Source: JANXQE01 sp035651635
GTDB lineage: Bacteria > Verrucomicrobiota > Verrucomicrobiia > Limisphaerales > UBA8199
Direction: 5' to 3'
Assembly: GCA_035651635.1 (NCBI GenBank)
Contig: DASRFK010000214.1
Location: 11,884 to 75,883, forward strand
DNA length: 64,000 nucleotides
The notes below the pieces were generated by a model that made no database searches, was not told the DNA's origin, and saw only the letters and a program-made list of their open reading frames with translations. A program made the translations under genes and the position numbers. Numbering within the stretch: position 1 is the stretch's first letter; every line of letters starts with the position of its first letter. Positions 17,646 through 26,900 of this stretch are shown here, piece by piece.

Positions 17646-19262
17646 ATGCCCGAGGCCGTGGCCGAGATCATCGCATATCACGAACGCACCAAGCATCATC
17701 CCGAGCGTTACGCCAGAGGCCCGCACGGTTTGGACTGGGCGACTCAACCAAACCCTTTTCGTCGCTTCGCTGACTCACCGCTCTTCCGGCTGCCAATAAA
17801 CCGCCCGAATGAAATGCTCTCTCCGGCCGTCTTGTTCGGGGCGACCATTACAGCACGACCGCTCACCACGGAAACGTTGAGTCTGTTTTTTGAATTATCC
17901 ATGGGTCTTTCTGCTCGCAAGCAGATTGCCGATTCGAGTTGGTATCTGCGGATGAACCCATCCAGTGGCAACCTGCATCCGACGGAGGCCTATGCCGTGC
18001 TTCCTGCACTCGAGGGATTTCCAGGTGGTGCAGGTGTCTATCACTATGCGTCCTTTGAACACGCCCTGGAACTCCGGGCGCGTTGGTCGCAGGATTCCCC
18101 ATCCACTGCGAGTGGATTTCATGTGGGGCTAACCTCGATCACTTGGCGCGAGGCTTGGAAATACGGGGAGCGGGCTTTCCGCTATTGCCAGCATGATGTT
18201 GGACACGCGCTTGCCGCGCTTCGTTTCGCTGCCGCCACATTGGGCTGGCGCGTGCAACTTCTGTCGGAGTGGGATGACGCGCGCCTCGAGCACCTGCTCG
18301 GGTTAGATCGGGCGCAAGATTTTGTCGACGCGGAACGGGAAACTCCGGAATTGCTTGTCCGGGTGAGCGCGAACGAAGCAGCAGAGAAGTCGCTGTCGCC
18401 CGCCGCGGAAAGTGCTATCGAATGGTTCGGACGGGCCAATCGGTTGAGCGATTCGCATGTTGAGTGGCCAGAAATTGATGAAGCTGTGAAAGCCTCGGAA
18501 CGCAAGACCTCGAGAGTGGGACCATCTCAAGCCGAAGCTTGGCCTGGGTGGTCTCCTCCGTCTCCGCCCGCCTGCGGCCATAGCGCAAGTCAGTTGATTC
18601 GCCAGCGACGCAGTGCGGTTGACTTCGATGGAGCCACCGGGCTCTCGCGGGATAAATTCCTAACCATTCTCGATACCACGCTGCCCCGCAGTCTCGTGCC
18701 GCCCTTCGATGCCTGGCCCTTTGCTCCACGTTTGCATCTGTTGCTGTTCGTGCATCGAGTCGCTGGGCTACAACCTGGTTTGTATCTCTGGCTGCGGGCT
18801 CCAGCGGATGCGGAGGCATTGCGTCAGGCGTTCGATCCGGAACTCAAATGGGAAGCGGCGACTGATTCAGGCACCTCAACTCCGCTTTATCGGCTGGGCG
18901 GGGGCGACGTGCGCGATTTCGCGCGGACGCTTTCCTGCCATCAAAATATCGCCGCCGATGGTGCGTTCAGCCTGGGGATGTTGGCTCGATTCGAACCCGT
19001 CCTGCGGGAACGCGGTGCGTTTGCTTATCGGGAATTGTTCTGGGAAGCTGGTATGATTGGTCAGGCCTTGTATCTAGCGGCCGAAGCGGCCGGGGTTCGT
19101 GGCACAGGCATCGGTTGCTACTTCGATGACGTGCTGCACCACGCTCTCGGTCTGACCGGCTGCGACTGGCAGAGCCTTTACCATTTCACCATCGGCACTC
19201 CCGTGGAGGATGTGAGATTGCGCACTGCTCCACCCTACGCACACCTCTCGCAAGAGGTTTGA
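17646..19262 (+). CDS. SagB/ThcOx-type double-domain nitroreductase family protein
   Basis: About 538 aa. The N-terminal half (from MPEAVAEIIAYHERTKHHPE) has the FMN-binding nitroreductase pattern (LRMNPSSGNLHPTEAYAV, VGHALAALRFAAATLGW). The C-terminal half repeats the fold (LIRQRRSAVDFDG, GMIGQALYLAAEAAGVRGTGIGCYFDD). SagB-type enzymes oxidise azolines in modified peptides, but large duplicated members also occur alone. No cyclodehydratase or precursor peptide gene is nearby, so the substrate is open. ATG at 17646 is preferred over TTG 17601. Confidence 0.8.
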   Translation: MPEAVAEIIAYHERTKHHPERYARGPHGLDWATQPNPFRRFADSPLFRLPINRPNEMLSPAVLFGATITARPLTTETLSLFFELSMGLSARKQIADSSWYLRMNPSSGNLHPTEAYAVLPALEGFPGGAGVYHYASFEHALELRARWSQDSPSTASGFHVGLTSITWREAWKYGERAFRYCQHDVGHALAALRFAAATLGWRVQLLSEWDDARLEHLLGLDRAQDFVDAERETPELLVRVSANEAAEKSLSPAAESAIEWFGRANRLSDSHVEWPEIDEAVKASERKTSRVGPSQAEAWPGWSPPSPPACGHSASQLIRQRRSAVDFDGATGLSRDKFLTILDTTLPRSLVPPFDAWPFAPRLHLLLFVHRVAGLQPGLYLWLRAPADAEALRQAFDPELKWEAATDSGTSTPLYRLGGGDVRDFARTLSCHQNIAADGAFSLGMLARFEPVLRERGAFAYRELFWEAGMIGQALYLAAEAAGVRGTGIGCYFDDVLHHALGLTGCDWQSLYHFTIGTPVEDVRLRTAPPYAHLSQEV

Positions 19263-19274
19263 GCGAAGCCCAGG

Positions 19275-21710
19275 CTAAATGGAGAATTGCTGCCAGAAAT
19301 GACCGACGGCTTGACGTAAACCGTCCGAGTGTCGCACCCGCATGTATTTCCACCAGGCGGGAAACAACCGGCGATAGCGCACCTCATTGAAGCGCGCATC
19401 AATGAGCAGCACCACGCCGTGGTCGGTCTCCGAACGAATGACTCTTCCGACGGCCTGCAGCACTCGGTTCATGCCGGGAAAAGTGTAGGCGTATTCAAAT
19501 CCTGCCGAGTTATGTTGTTGGAAATAATCCCGGATCAGATCGCGTTCGACACATAATTGGGGCAGCCCCACACCGACAATCACCGCCCCGATCAACCGCT
19601 CACCCACCAAGTCGATCCCCTCTCCGAATATCCCACCCAGCACGGCAAATCCCAACAGTGTCTCGCCATGTTCAACGGAAAAAGCAGCCAGGAAGGCATC
19701 GCGTTCTGGCTCGGTCATGCCGGGTCGTTGGACGAGCACCGGGACTGTTGGATGGCTGACCTGAAATTCCTGGAGCACTGAGTTGAGATATTGATAGGAC
19801 GGAAAATAAACGAGGTAGTTACCGGGTCGACCGCTCACCAAAGCTCCGATTGCCTCCACCACATCCCCCAGTGATTCGGCCCGGCCTTTGAAATGAGTTT
19901 GGATCCGGTCGTTAATGAGGACAGCCAGATTCTCCGGCGGGAATGGCGATGCCAACTGTAGGGCGGAATCTTCCGGAGCGCCGCCCAGCAGAGTGCGGTA
20001 ATAGTCCATTGGCGTGAGCGTGGCGGAGAAAAAGATGGCGGCTTTGCCGCGCGCCAGCGCTTTTCGCAGTAACAGGGAAGGATCCAAACAAAACAGACGA
20101 ACCATTATTGACTGGTCGCTTTCGATGATGGCCACAAAGCGCTCATCGTAAACTTCGGCCGTGCGTCGGAACGCATGCAGCCGAAAATAAAGTGCGAGCA
20201 AAGCTTCACGAAACTCAGCCGGCTGGTTCTTGACCAACCAACGCTCGGCCTCCTCAAGGGCGGTTTCCAGTGGCTCAATTAAACTCTCCGGAAACTCGAG
20301 GCTCGTGCATACAAGGTCATCTTGATTTCGGATGGTCGCAGCCTTCACCGGAAATAAATTAAGTTCGAAGGAGGAATCTGAGGGTTCAGTGATTTCTTCG
20401 GGCGGTTCGACCTCGTTCCCAAGTTTCCGCATCGCCGTGTGCAATTGAGCCAAAGCTTTGGAGCAACGTGGGACGGCCTTCTTTAAGGCGCGCTTCACCT
20501 CCAGGAGTTCCCGACCATCGAGGTCGGCTGAGAACATGTCTCGCGCCCGGTCCACGAGGTTGTGGGCCTCGTCGACAAGGAAGCCGTATGCACCACCATC
20601 CTCGGCAAAGTGACGCCGTAGATAGACCTGAGGATCAAAAACGTAATTGTAATCGCAGATGACGGCGTCGGCCCAGACGGACACGTCCAAGGAAAGTTCG
20701 AAGGGGCACACCTGATGTTTCTGGCCCACAGTTTCGAGAACCGAACGGGAGATTTCTTCCTCTTCCAAGGCTTCACGGATAGCGGGTTTGACGCGGTCGT
20801 AATAACCGCGAGCGAAGGGACAGGTCAGCGGATCACAGGGATGACATTCGCGAACACAGACCTTTTCCTTCGCCGTAAGCGTCACGGCGCGCAGCTTCAA
20901 TCCTGCCCGGCGCAAATCACCCAAGGCTTTCTCGGCGATGGCGCGACCGACCGTGCGCGCCGTCAGGTAAAAGATGCGCTCCAGCTTTCCTTCCCCCAAG
21001 GCTTTGACTGCCGGGAACAGAGTGGAGATGGTTTTACCGATGCCGGTAGGGGCAGAGAGAAATAGCCGACCACCGTTGGTCAGGACGCGGTAGGCAGCCA
21101 CAGCCAGCTCACGTTGCCCCGGACGATACTCCGGGAAGGGAAAGGCAAGCGCCGCAATAGAGGCATCCCGGGCGAGGCACCAATGATGACGCTCCTGCAG
21201 CCAAGCCACATACACGGCGGTGGTCGTGGTAAAGAAATCAGACAGTTCGGCGAATGAAAAAGTCCGACGAAACTCGGTAATCTTCCCGGCAGGCAACTCC
21301 AGATACACGAGTTGGATGACAAGTTCCTTCAAGGCATTCTCGCGCGCATGCATGAATCCGTAGAATTTTGCCTGCGCCCAGTGCAACGGATCGGCTTCGT
21401 GATCCCAAGTTCCAGAAACGGTCTTTATTTCTTCCAGCAAAACGCGTTCGGACGTGATGAGCAAACCGTCGATGCGTCCCCGGATTTGTAGCGTGAATTC
21501 ATCGACCTCCACCCGCTGTTCAACCGGCAGTTCGGTAAGATAACCGCTCGGGCGTGAGCGTTGGATTTTCTGGTGGCCGCGGATGCCGGCGAGAGCTCGG
21601 TCTGATCCGACAAATTCACGTCCCCCGCCAAGATCACCCCGTCGCAAAACGAACTCCACCAGGTCACGCACCGAAACCGTGTGCATTGGCTTTTCGGCCG
21701 AGACTTTCAC
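19275..21710 (-). CDS. XPD/DinG-like Fe-S helicase with N-terminal RecB-like nuclease domain
   Basis: 811 aa. Residues about 60-185 carry PD-(D/E)XK landmarks: D81 (RGRIDGLL), E94-x-K96 (EEIKT) and Q113 (WAQAKFY). The superfamily 2 helicase core follows: Q-motif EYRPGQREL, Walker A APTGIGKT (220-227), a cysteine group (C285, C289, C292, C297) for a 4Fe-4S cluster, DEAH at 380-383, and late motifs including GVVLLIDAR. Rad3/XPD-family enzymes unwind 5'-3' at damaged or structured DNA. Its start overlaps the stop of the GIY-YIG gene by four bases, implying translational coupling. It lies divergent from lexA. Confidence 0.88.
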   Translation of the reverse strand: MKVSAEKPMHTVSVRDLVEFVLRRGDLGGGREFVGSDRALAGIRGHQKIQRSRPSGYLTELPVEQRVEVDEFTLQIRGRIDGLLITSERVLLEEIKTVSGTWDHEADPLHWAQAKFYGFMHARENALKELVIQLVYLELPAGKITEFRRTFSFAELSDFFTTTTAVYVAWLQERHHWCLARDASIAALAFPFPEYRPGQRELAVAAYRVLTNGGRLFLSAPTGIGKTISTLFPAVKALGEGKLERIFYLTARTVGRAIAEKALGDLRRAGLKLRAVTLTAKEKVCVRECHPCDPLTCPFARGYYDRVKPAIREALEEEEISRSVLETVGQKHQVCPFELSLDVSVWADAVICDYNYVFDPQVYLRRHFAEDGGAYGFLVDEAHNLVDRARDMFSADLDGRELLEVKRALKKAVPRCSKALAQLHTAMRKLGNEVEPPEEITEPSDSSFELNLFPVKAATIRNQDDLVCTSLEFPESLIEPLETALEEAERWLVKNQPAEFREALLALYFRLHAFRRTAEVYDERFVAIIESDQSIMVRLFCLDPSLLLRKALARGKAAIFFSATLTPMDYYRTLLGGAPEDSALQLASPFPPENLAVLINDRIQTHFKGRAESLGDVVEAIGALVSGRPGNYLVYFPSYQYLNSVLQEFQVSHPTVPVLVQRPGMTEPERDAFLAAFSVEHGETLLGFAVLGGIFGEGIDLVGERLIGAVIVGVGLPQLCVERDLIRDYFQQHNSAGFEYAYTFPGMNRVLQAVGRVIRSETDHGVVLLIDARFNEVRYRRLFPAWWKYMRVRHSDGLRQAVGHFWQQFSI

Positions 21711-22555
21711 GGTTGCTGCCAGTCCTTACCCACAAATGGAAATATCCCTTCGCGTTCCCTCTTTGCCACTGCGGCACTTTGGTCTGGCGCGGCGAAAGGC
21801 AAGGTGCGACGTGCCTTCGCCTGCATAAAATTGGTCACTGTTTCCAGATGGGCGTCCCGCATTTCCAAATCATAAGCTTTTACCAATGACTTTGTTCGCT
21901 CGGCAATCCAGGCAACGAACCCCTCGGTTTCACCTTCAGCAAACAGCTTCGTTAAAACCAGATCCACTTCACTGTTGTCTACCTCGATTGTCGCGATCGC
22001 TCCCATTTGTCCATGCAACCAACCCTGGGGCATGTTGATGGAGCCGGAGGCCGGATTCAGCGCGTGCCAAAGAAGGCGCACCAAGGCCGCACGCAAAAAG
22101 ACCACCCCGCTGCCAAACGGTCCGAAAGGCAGCCAGTCGTTGGCAGGTGCTTCGGCGATTGCCAACTCCAGTGTCCGTCCGGCCCAGCGCCAGACTAGAA
22201 ACCGGGGCGTAGCTGGCCAGACACCTGCGCGATTAAACTTGGGTTTGAGCGCCCGCAGCAGTTCGGCTTCTTTGGCGAGCGCCGCCGGCTCATCCGCGCA
22301 TTCCTGTAATTCAATCCGAACCACCTGCCTCAACAACCGAAGATGGCGACGCCCCATCCGATCGGGGTTGGCCACACGATAATGTCCCAGCCGCTGCCGT
22401 AGGTTTTTGGCTTTCCCCACATAAAGCGCCAACCCGGTAGCATCTTGCATCACATAAACCCCGGGGCGATCGGTCAGTTGCCGAAAGAAATCCTGACCCA
22501 ACCGTTCGACGAGCGGCCGCGGATCGGGAAACAGCAATGTTTGTGATGCCGGCAC
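21707..22555 (-). CDS. GIY-YIG nuclease domain protein (UvrC N-terminus-like)
   Basis: 282 aa. Residues about 25-115 match the UvrC/Cho GIY-YIG domain (RPGVYVMQDATGLALYVGKA, KNLRQRLGHY, LLRALKPKFNRAG). The C-terminal 160 residues are not recognised and lack the UvrC RNase H-like and HhH parts. It resembles Cho/DUF-type single-strand incision nucleases that act near lesions. It is promoter-proximal in a two-gene minus-strand unit with the helicase and is divergent from lexA, so LexA control is plausible. Confidence 0.83.
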   Translation of the reverse strand: MPASQTLLFPDPRPLVERLGQDFFRQLTDRPGVYVMQDATGLALYVGKAKNLRQRLGHYRVANPDRMGRRHLRLLRQVVRIELQECADEPAALAKEAELLRALKPKFNRAGVWPATPRFLVWRWAGRTLELAIAEAPANDWLPFGPFGSGVVFLRAALVRLLWHALNPASGSINMPQGWLHGQMGAIATIEVDNSEVDLVLTKLFAEGETEGFVAWIAERTKSLVKAYDLEMRDAHLETVTNFMQAKARRTLPFAAPDQSAAVAKREREGIFPFVGKDWQQP

Positions 22556-22626
22556 GGGTCAGTTTAACGCCAGGGACTTGGAAAACGGAAGTCCTACCGG
22601 TGGCTTTGCACTTTAAGCAGAATTCG

Positions 22627-22669
22627 TTGACATAGGCGTAAATAATAATAGTGTATATCCATACAGTAT
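22627..22669 (+). promoter_or_regulatory. lexA promoter with SOS-box-like palindrome overlapping the start codon
   Basis: TTGACA (22627-22632), a 16-bp spacer and TAGTGT (22649-22654) form a candidate promoter. Bases 22649-22668 match the E. coli SOS consensus TACTGTATATATATACAGTA at 17 of 20 positions and run into the ATG at 22668. The arms are imperfect (8 of 10). Bound LexA would cover both the -10 and the start codon, so the lexA transcript is probably near-leaderless. Confidence 0.65.
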
Positions 22670-23288
22670 GCAACCACTCACTGCCAAACAGCGGGCGCTG
22701 GCCGACTTCATTGAAAGTCATCGACGGCAGCATGGCAGCGCCCCAACCTATCAGGAAATCGCCGATCACTTTCGTTTTCGCAGTTTGAATGCAGTAACCA
22801 GCCACATCCGACTCTTGCGACAGAAAGGTTATCTCGCCTCGGATGCCGGTAAAACGCGGTCGCTCAGGGTGATCTCCCCGCTGGGAAAACTGCGCAGCCG
22901 CATCGTGGACATTCCCATCTTGGGCGCGATCCCCGCCGGATTTCCTGAGGCTGGCGAGCCGGAGGCGGAGGGCTGCGTCTCGGTGGACATTGGCAGCGTC
23001 GGATTCACGCCGACTCGGAACACATTCGCGGTACGCGTTCGCGGAGTTTCCATGATCGGACGTCACATCCTTGATGGGGATCTGGTGGTTTTGGAGCGTG
23101 GACCGGACCCGCGCCATGGCCAGGTCGTCGCCGCCTTAGTAGATGGCGAGCGCACTCTCAAGACTTACGTGGTTAAGAACGGCAAACCGTATTTGAAGGC
23201 CGAGAACCCAAAATATCCCGACCTCATTCCGGCACAGGAGCTGGTTATTCAGGGTGTGTTCAAGGCTTTAATTCGAAAAGCGGACTGA
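22668..23288 (+). CDS. lexA: LexA repressor (first copy)
   Basis: 206 aa SOS repressor. The N-terminal winged HTH is present (LTAKQRALADFIESHRRQHG, TYQEIADHFRFRSLNAVTSH). The cleavage site is A90-G91 (GAIPAGFPEAG), with the S24 catalytic dyad Ser128 (RGVSMIGRH) and Lys165 (ERTLKTYVV). The ATG at 22668 is the only start that keeps the HTH intact and is overlapped by its own operator. The AlkD-like gene follows by 3 bp and the polymerase fusion by 6 bp more, forming a tight damage-response operon. Confidence 0.93.
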   Translation: MQPLTAKQRALADFIESHRRQHGSAPTYQEIADHFRFRSLNAVTSHIRLLRQKGYLASDAGKTRSLRVISPLGKLRSRIVDIPILGAIPAGFPEAGEPEAEGCVSVDIGSVGFTPTRNTFAVRVRGVSMIGRHILDGDLVVLERGPDPRHGQVVAALVDGERTLKTYVVKNGKPYLKAENPKYPDLIPAQELVIQGVFKALIRKAD

Positions 23289-23291
23289 TCC

Positions 23292-23960
23292 ATGCCTGCC
23301 GAAAGCGCCAAAGTTCTGGCTGAGCTTCGTCGTCTTGCCAATCCCAGGAATGTAGCCGGCATGGCCCGTTTCGGGATCGTCGGCCAGAACCTGCTGGGCA
23401 TTTCAGCGGTCCAACTGCGAGCCATCGCCAGACGGATTGGCCACAACCAGGCACTGGCCGAAGAATTGTGGGCCTCAGGGGTTTTTGAAGCCCGCATTCT
23501 CGCCGCGTTCGTGGCCGAGCCCGGAAAGTTGACCAGGCGACAGGCCAATGCATGGGCGAAGGATTTCGAGTGCTGGGCCGATTGTGATGGCCTCTGCATC
23601 CACCTCTTCCGCAAGACCCCGTTTGCCCACGAACTGGCGGTTGCCTGGACTCGTAGCCGGAAGGAACTCGTCAAACGCGCTGGCTTTACGACGATGGCCA
23701 CGCTGGCCGTGCACGACAAAGCTGCCGACAACGATGTCTTTCGCGGCTACTTAATCCGCGTTGAGGAGGCCGCCACTGATGAACGACACAATGTAAAGAA
23801 GGGGGTTAACTGGGCTTTACGCCAAATCGGAAAGCGAAACCCGATCCTGAACCGGGAAGCCATTCGCACCGCTAAAGTTATTCGTGCAAAGGACTCCCGC
23901 GCGGCGAGATGGATTGCCAGTGACGCACTGCGAGAGCTGCAACGATGGAAACCCAAATGA
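23292..23960 (+). CDS. DNA alkylation repair protein, AlkD/AlkC-like HEAT family
   Basis: 222 aa, all-helical. It matches the small DNA alkylation repair family (PF08713): RRLANPRNVAGMARFGI, GISAVQLRAIARRIGHNQAL, a WADCDGLCIH helix that holds the catalytic-type Asp, and EAATDERHNVKKGVNWALRQ, then ARWIASDALREL. AlkD-type enzymes excise cationic 3- and 7-alkylpurines. It occupies the operon position often held by imuA between lexA and the mutasome polymerase. Confidence 0.85.
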   Translation: MPAESAKVLAELRRLANPRNVAGMARFGIVGQNLLGISAVQLRAIARRIGHNQALAEELWASGVFEARILAAFVAEPGKLTRRQANAWAKDFECWADCDGLCIHLFRKTPFAHELAVAWTRSRKELVKRAGFTTMATLAVHDKAADNDVFRGYLIRVEEAATDERHNVKKGVNWALRQIGKRNPILNREAIRTAKVIRAKDSRAARWIASDALRELQRWKPK

Positions 23961-23966
23961 CTTTCC

Positions 23967-26900
23967 ATGTCCCGAAGCATTGTGCATCTGGACGCCGATG
24001 CTTTCTTTGCGTCCGTCGAACAAGCTGCTGACACCAGGTTGCGGGGCAAACCCGTAGCGGTTGGCGGTGAAAGCCGGGGCATCATTGCTTCGGCATCCTA
24101 CGAAGCCCGTAAGTTTGGGATTTATACGCCCATGCCTACGGGTCAGGCCCGCAAGCTCTGTCCCAAACTGATCGTATTGCCAGGCCACTACGACCTTTAT
24201 GAGGAGTTTTCCAACGGAATGTTTGCTTACGCGTACGACTTCACCCCGGACGTGGAGCGGACATCGATTGATGAGGGATACTTTGACCTCACGGCCAACC
24301 ACAAAAGGCCGGCGGTCGAAATCGCGCTAACGATCAGCAAAGCCATTCAGCAGTCGCTGAAAATCACGGTCAGCGAGGGCGTCGCGTCGAACAAACTCAT
24401 CAGCCAAATTGCTTCCAAGTTGAATAAACCCGCCGCTTTTCAAAACGTGCCGGAAGGACAAGAAAAACGATTCATACAACCCTTGCCGAATCGCTGGCTG
24501 CCGGGCATCGGACCGAAAACGAGCGCCAGGTTGAATGCTGCGGGACTGGCTAAAATCCTCCACGTAGCGGCCACGCCGGTCGAGATGTTGGAACTGGTGC
24601 TCGGCCGGCAGGCGGTAACGATGCGTCAATTCGCACACGGAATTGACGAGCGACCTCTGATCCCTGCCCGTGAACCCCAAAAAACCTTCAGCCATCAGGA
24701 GACTTTTGGCAGTGACCTGACGGACGAGGAATATGTCGGTGCCACGCTACGACGTATGGCAGATGATCTCTTCGCCAAAGTGCGTGCAGAACAACGCACG
24801 ATTCGGACGTTAACCGTGACGGTGCGTTACAACGATCGGGCGGAAGATCAGGTTAGCGAAAGTTTATTGGAACCCACCGATCTGGAAACGGAGGTTTATG
24901 ACCGGCTCCAGGCCATGCTGAAGAAAGCCTGGAAACGCCGCGTCAGCCTGCGGTTAGTTTCGCTAAAGTTGTCCAATTTGTATGACGGACGGTTCCGCAG
25001 TGACCTCCCGCTAACTGTTCCACTGCAGCGCCTGGGTGCCCAATCCAGGCTGGCGGCCGTCGTGGACGCACTTCGCTCTTCTCATGGGCGTTCAATCCTG
25101 TTGCGGGGGCATGATTTCCGCCTCTTGAGTCCACCCACCGAAGCCTTGGCGGCAAGCCCGAACCATTTGCCAATTCGCCGTCCGATCATTCCGGCAAAGC
25201 TTGAAAGCGCCGTTTACGTTCCGTTACGGGTGCATAGCCATTATTCCTTTCTTGATTCAACGCTTTCGCCACAAGCCATCGTCAGTCTGGCGAAGCATCA
25301 TGGCATGTCTGCTGTGGCGCTTACCGACACCGGCAATCTCCATGGAGCGGTCGAATTTGTGGCCGCGGCCCAGCAGGTAGGAATTAAACCAATTCTCGGG
25401 GTGGAACTGAACGTGGCCGAGCATCCTTTGCTCCTGTACGTTGAGTCAGCGCGTGGCTATGCCAATCTCTGCCGCCTTCTTTCCCGGCACGCCGAACTCA
25501 CTGTTAAGAACGCTGACGAATCCTCTGTTGCGGATCAACAACGACTGCCGTACCGACTCGGTGAGCTCAACGGTTTCACCGAAGGATTAATTGCAGTCAG
25601 CTCGGAAGAACGACTGGCAGAAATATTCAAAGGCAGGTTTTACCACCTGGTAACGGCGGCGAAGGTTCTTTCGCGGGCCGTGGCGTGTCCCGCGATCCAT
25701 TATGCCGTGCCCAGCGACCGGCAAAAATATGACATTGTGCAAAGTATAAGGACGTTGACATTACTGGGGGAGGAGCATCCTGGGAAGCGAAAGAACGGAC
25801 GATTGCATTTCCGTTCCCCTGCTGAAATGGCCCATGCCTGCAGGGACCATCCTGATTGGCTTCGCCTCACAAGTGAGATCGCGGAGCGCTGCAATTTCGA
25901 GATGCCCTTCGGGAAACCCCAATTCCCAGCTTACAAGCCCCAAGATGGTTCACAACCCAGTGCGTTTTTGCGACTGCTCGTGCTGCAGGGGTTGCGTGAT
26001 CGTTACGGCGCCCGTGCTGAGACGTTTCGCGCCCAGGCGATGGAGGAACTCGAGATCATCAATGAGGTTGGCTACGAGGAATATTTTCTTATTACCTGGG
26101 ATTTTCTCCAGGAGTGCAAGCGCCGCGATATCGGATGGATCACGCGGGGCAGTGCCGCCGACAGCCTGGTTTGCTATTGCCTAGGGATCAGTGGCGTTTG
26201 CCCGATTCGCTTCGATCTGTATTTTCGCCGGTTCCTCAACAAGGAACGCATGGCGTTGAACAAGTTGCCGGATATCGACATCGATTTCGCCCACGATAGC
26301 AAAGACGACGTGGTGAAGCTCATCTTCGATAAATACGGATCAGATCATTGTGCGGTCGTGGGTGGATTTTCCACCTTCCAGGCCCGTAGCGCGTTCGCAG
26401 AGGTGGCCAAGGTGCTCGGGGTCTCGGAACGCGACGTGCGCAAGTTCACCGAACACTTCCCGTGGGGTTTCGGTGGCGGGTGGGTACCCGACGGGCCCAC
26501 TCCTAAAGGCGGCGACGGTTTGATCGAGTTGTTGCGCGCGGGTCCGGAAACGCGCAGCCTGCCGCTGGATGAGGAGCCTTACAAAACCGCCATACAAATG
26601 GCGGAGTTTTTGGACGGCATGCCTCGCTACCCAAAAATGCACCCCTGCGGTTTGGTCTTGTCGCGCCAACTGCTTCATGAACTCACGCCGACCTTCATCG
26701 CCAACAAGGGCTACGCGACCACGCATTTTGACATGGATTCGGTCGAACCCATTGGTCTCATCAAAATGGACATCCTGGCGCAAGGCGGCTTGGCCGTCAT
26801 GCGGGACGTAAAAGCCAGGCTCGACGCGCGAGGCATCGAAGTTGATTTGGAGCGTTGCGTGGCCCGGCAGAAAGCGGATGGCGAGTTGTTACGGGGCGAC

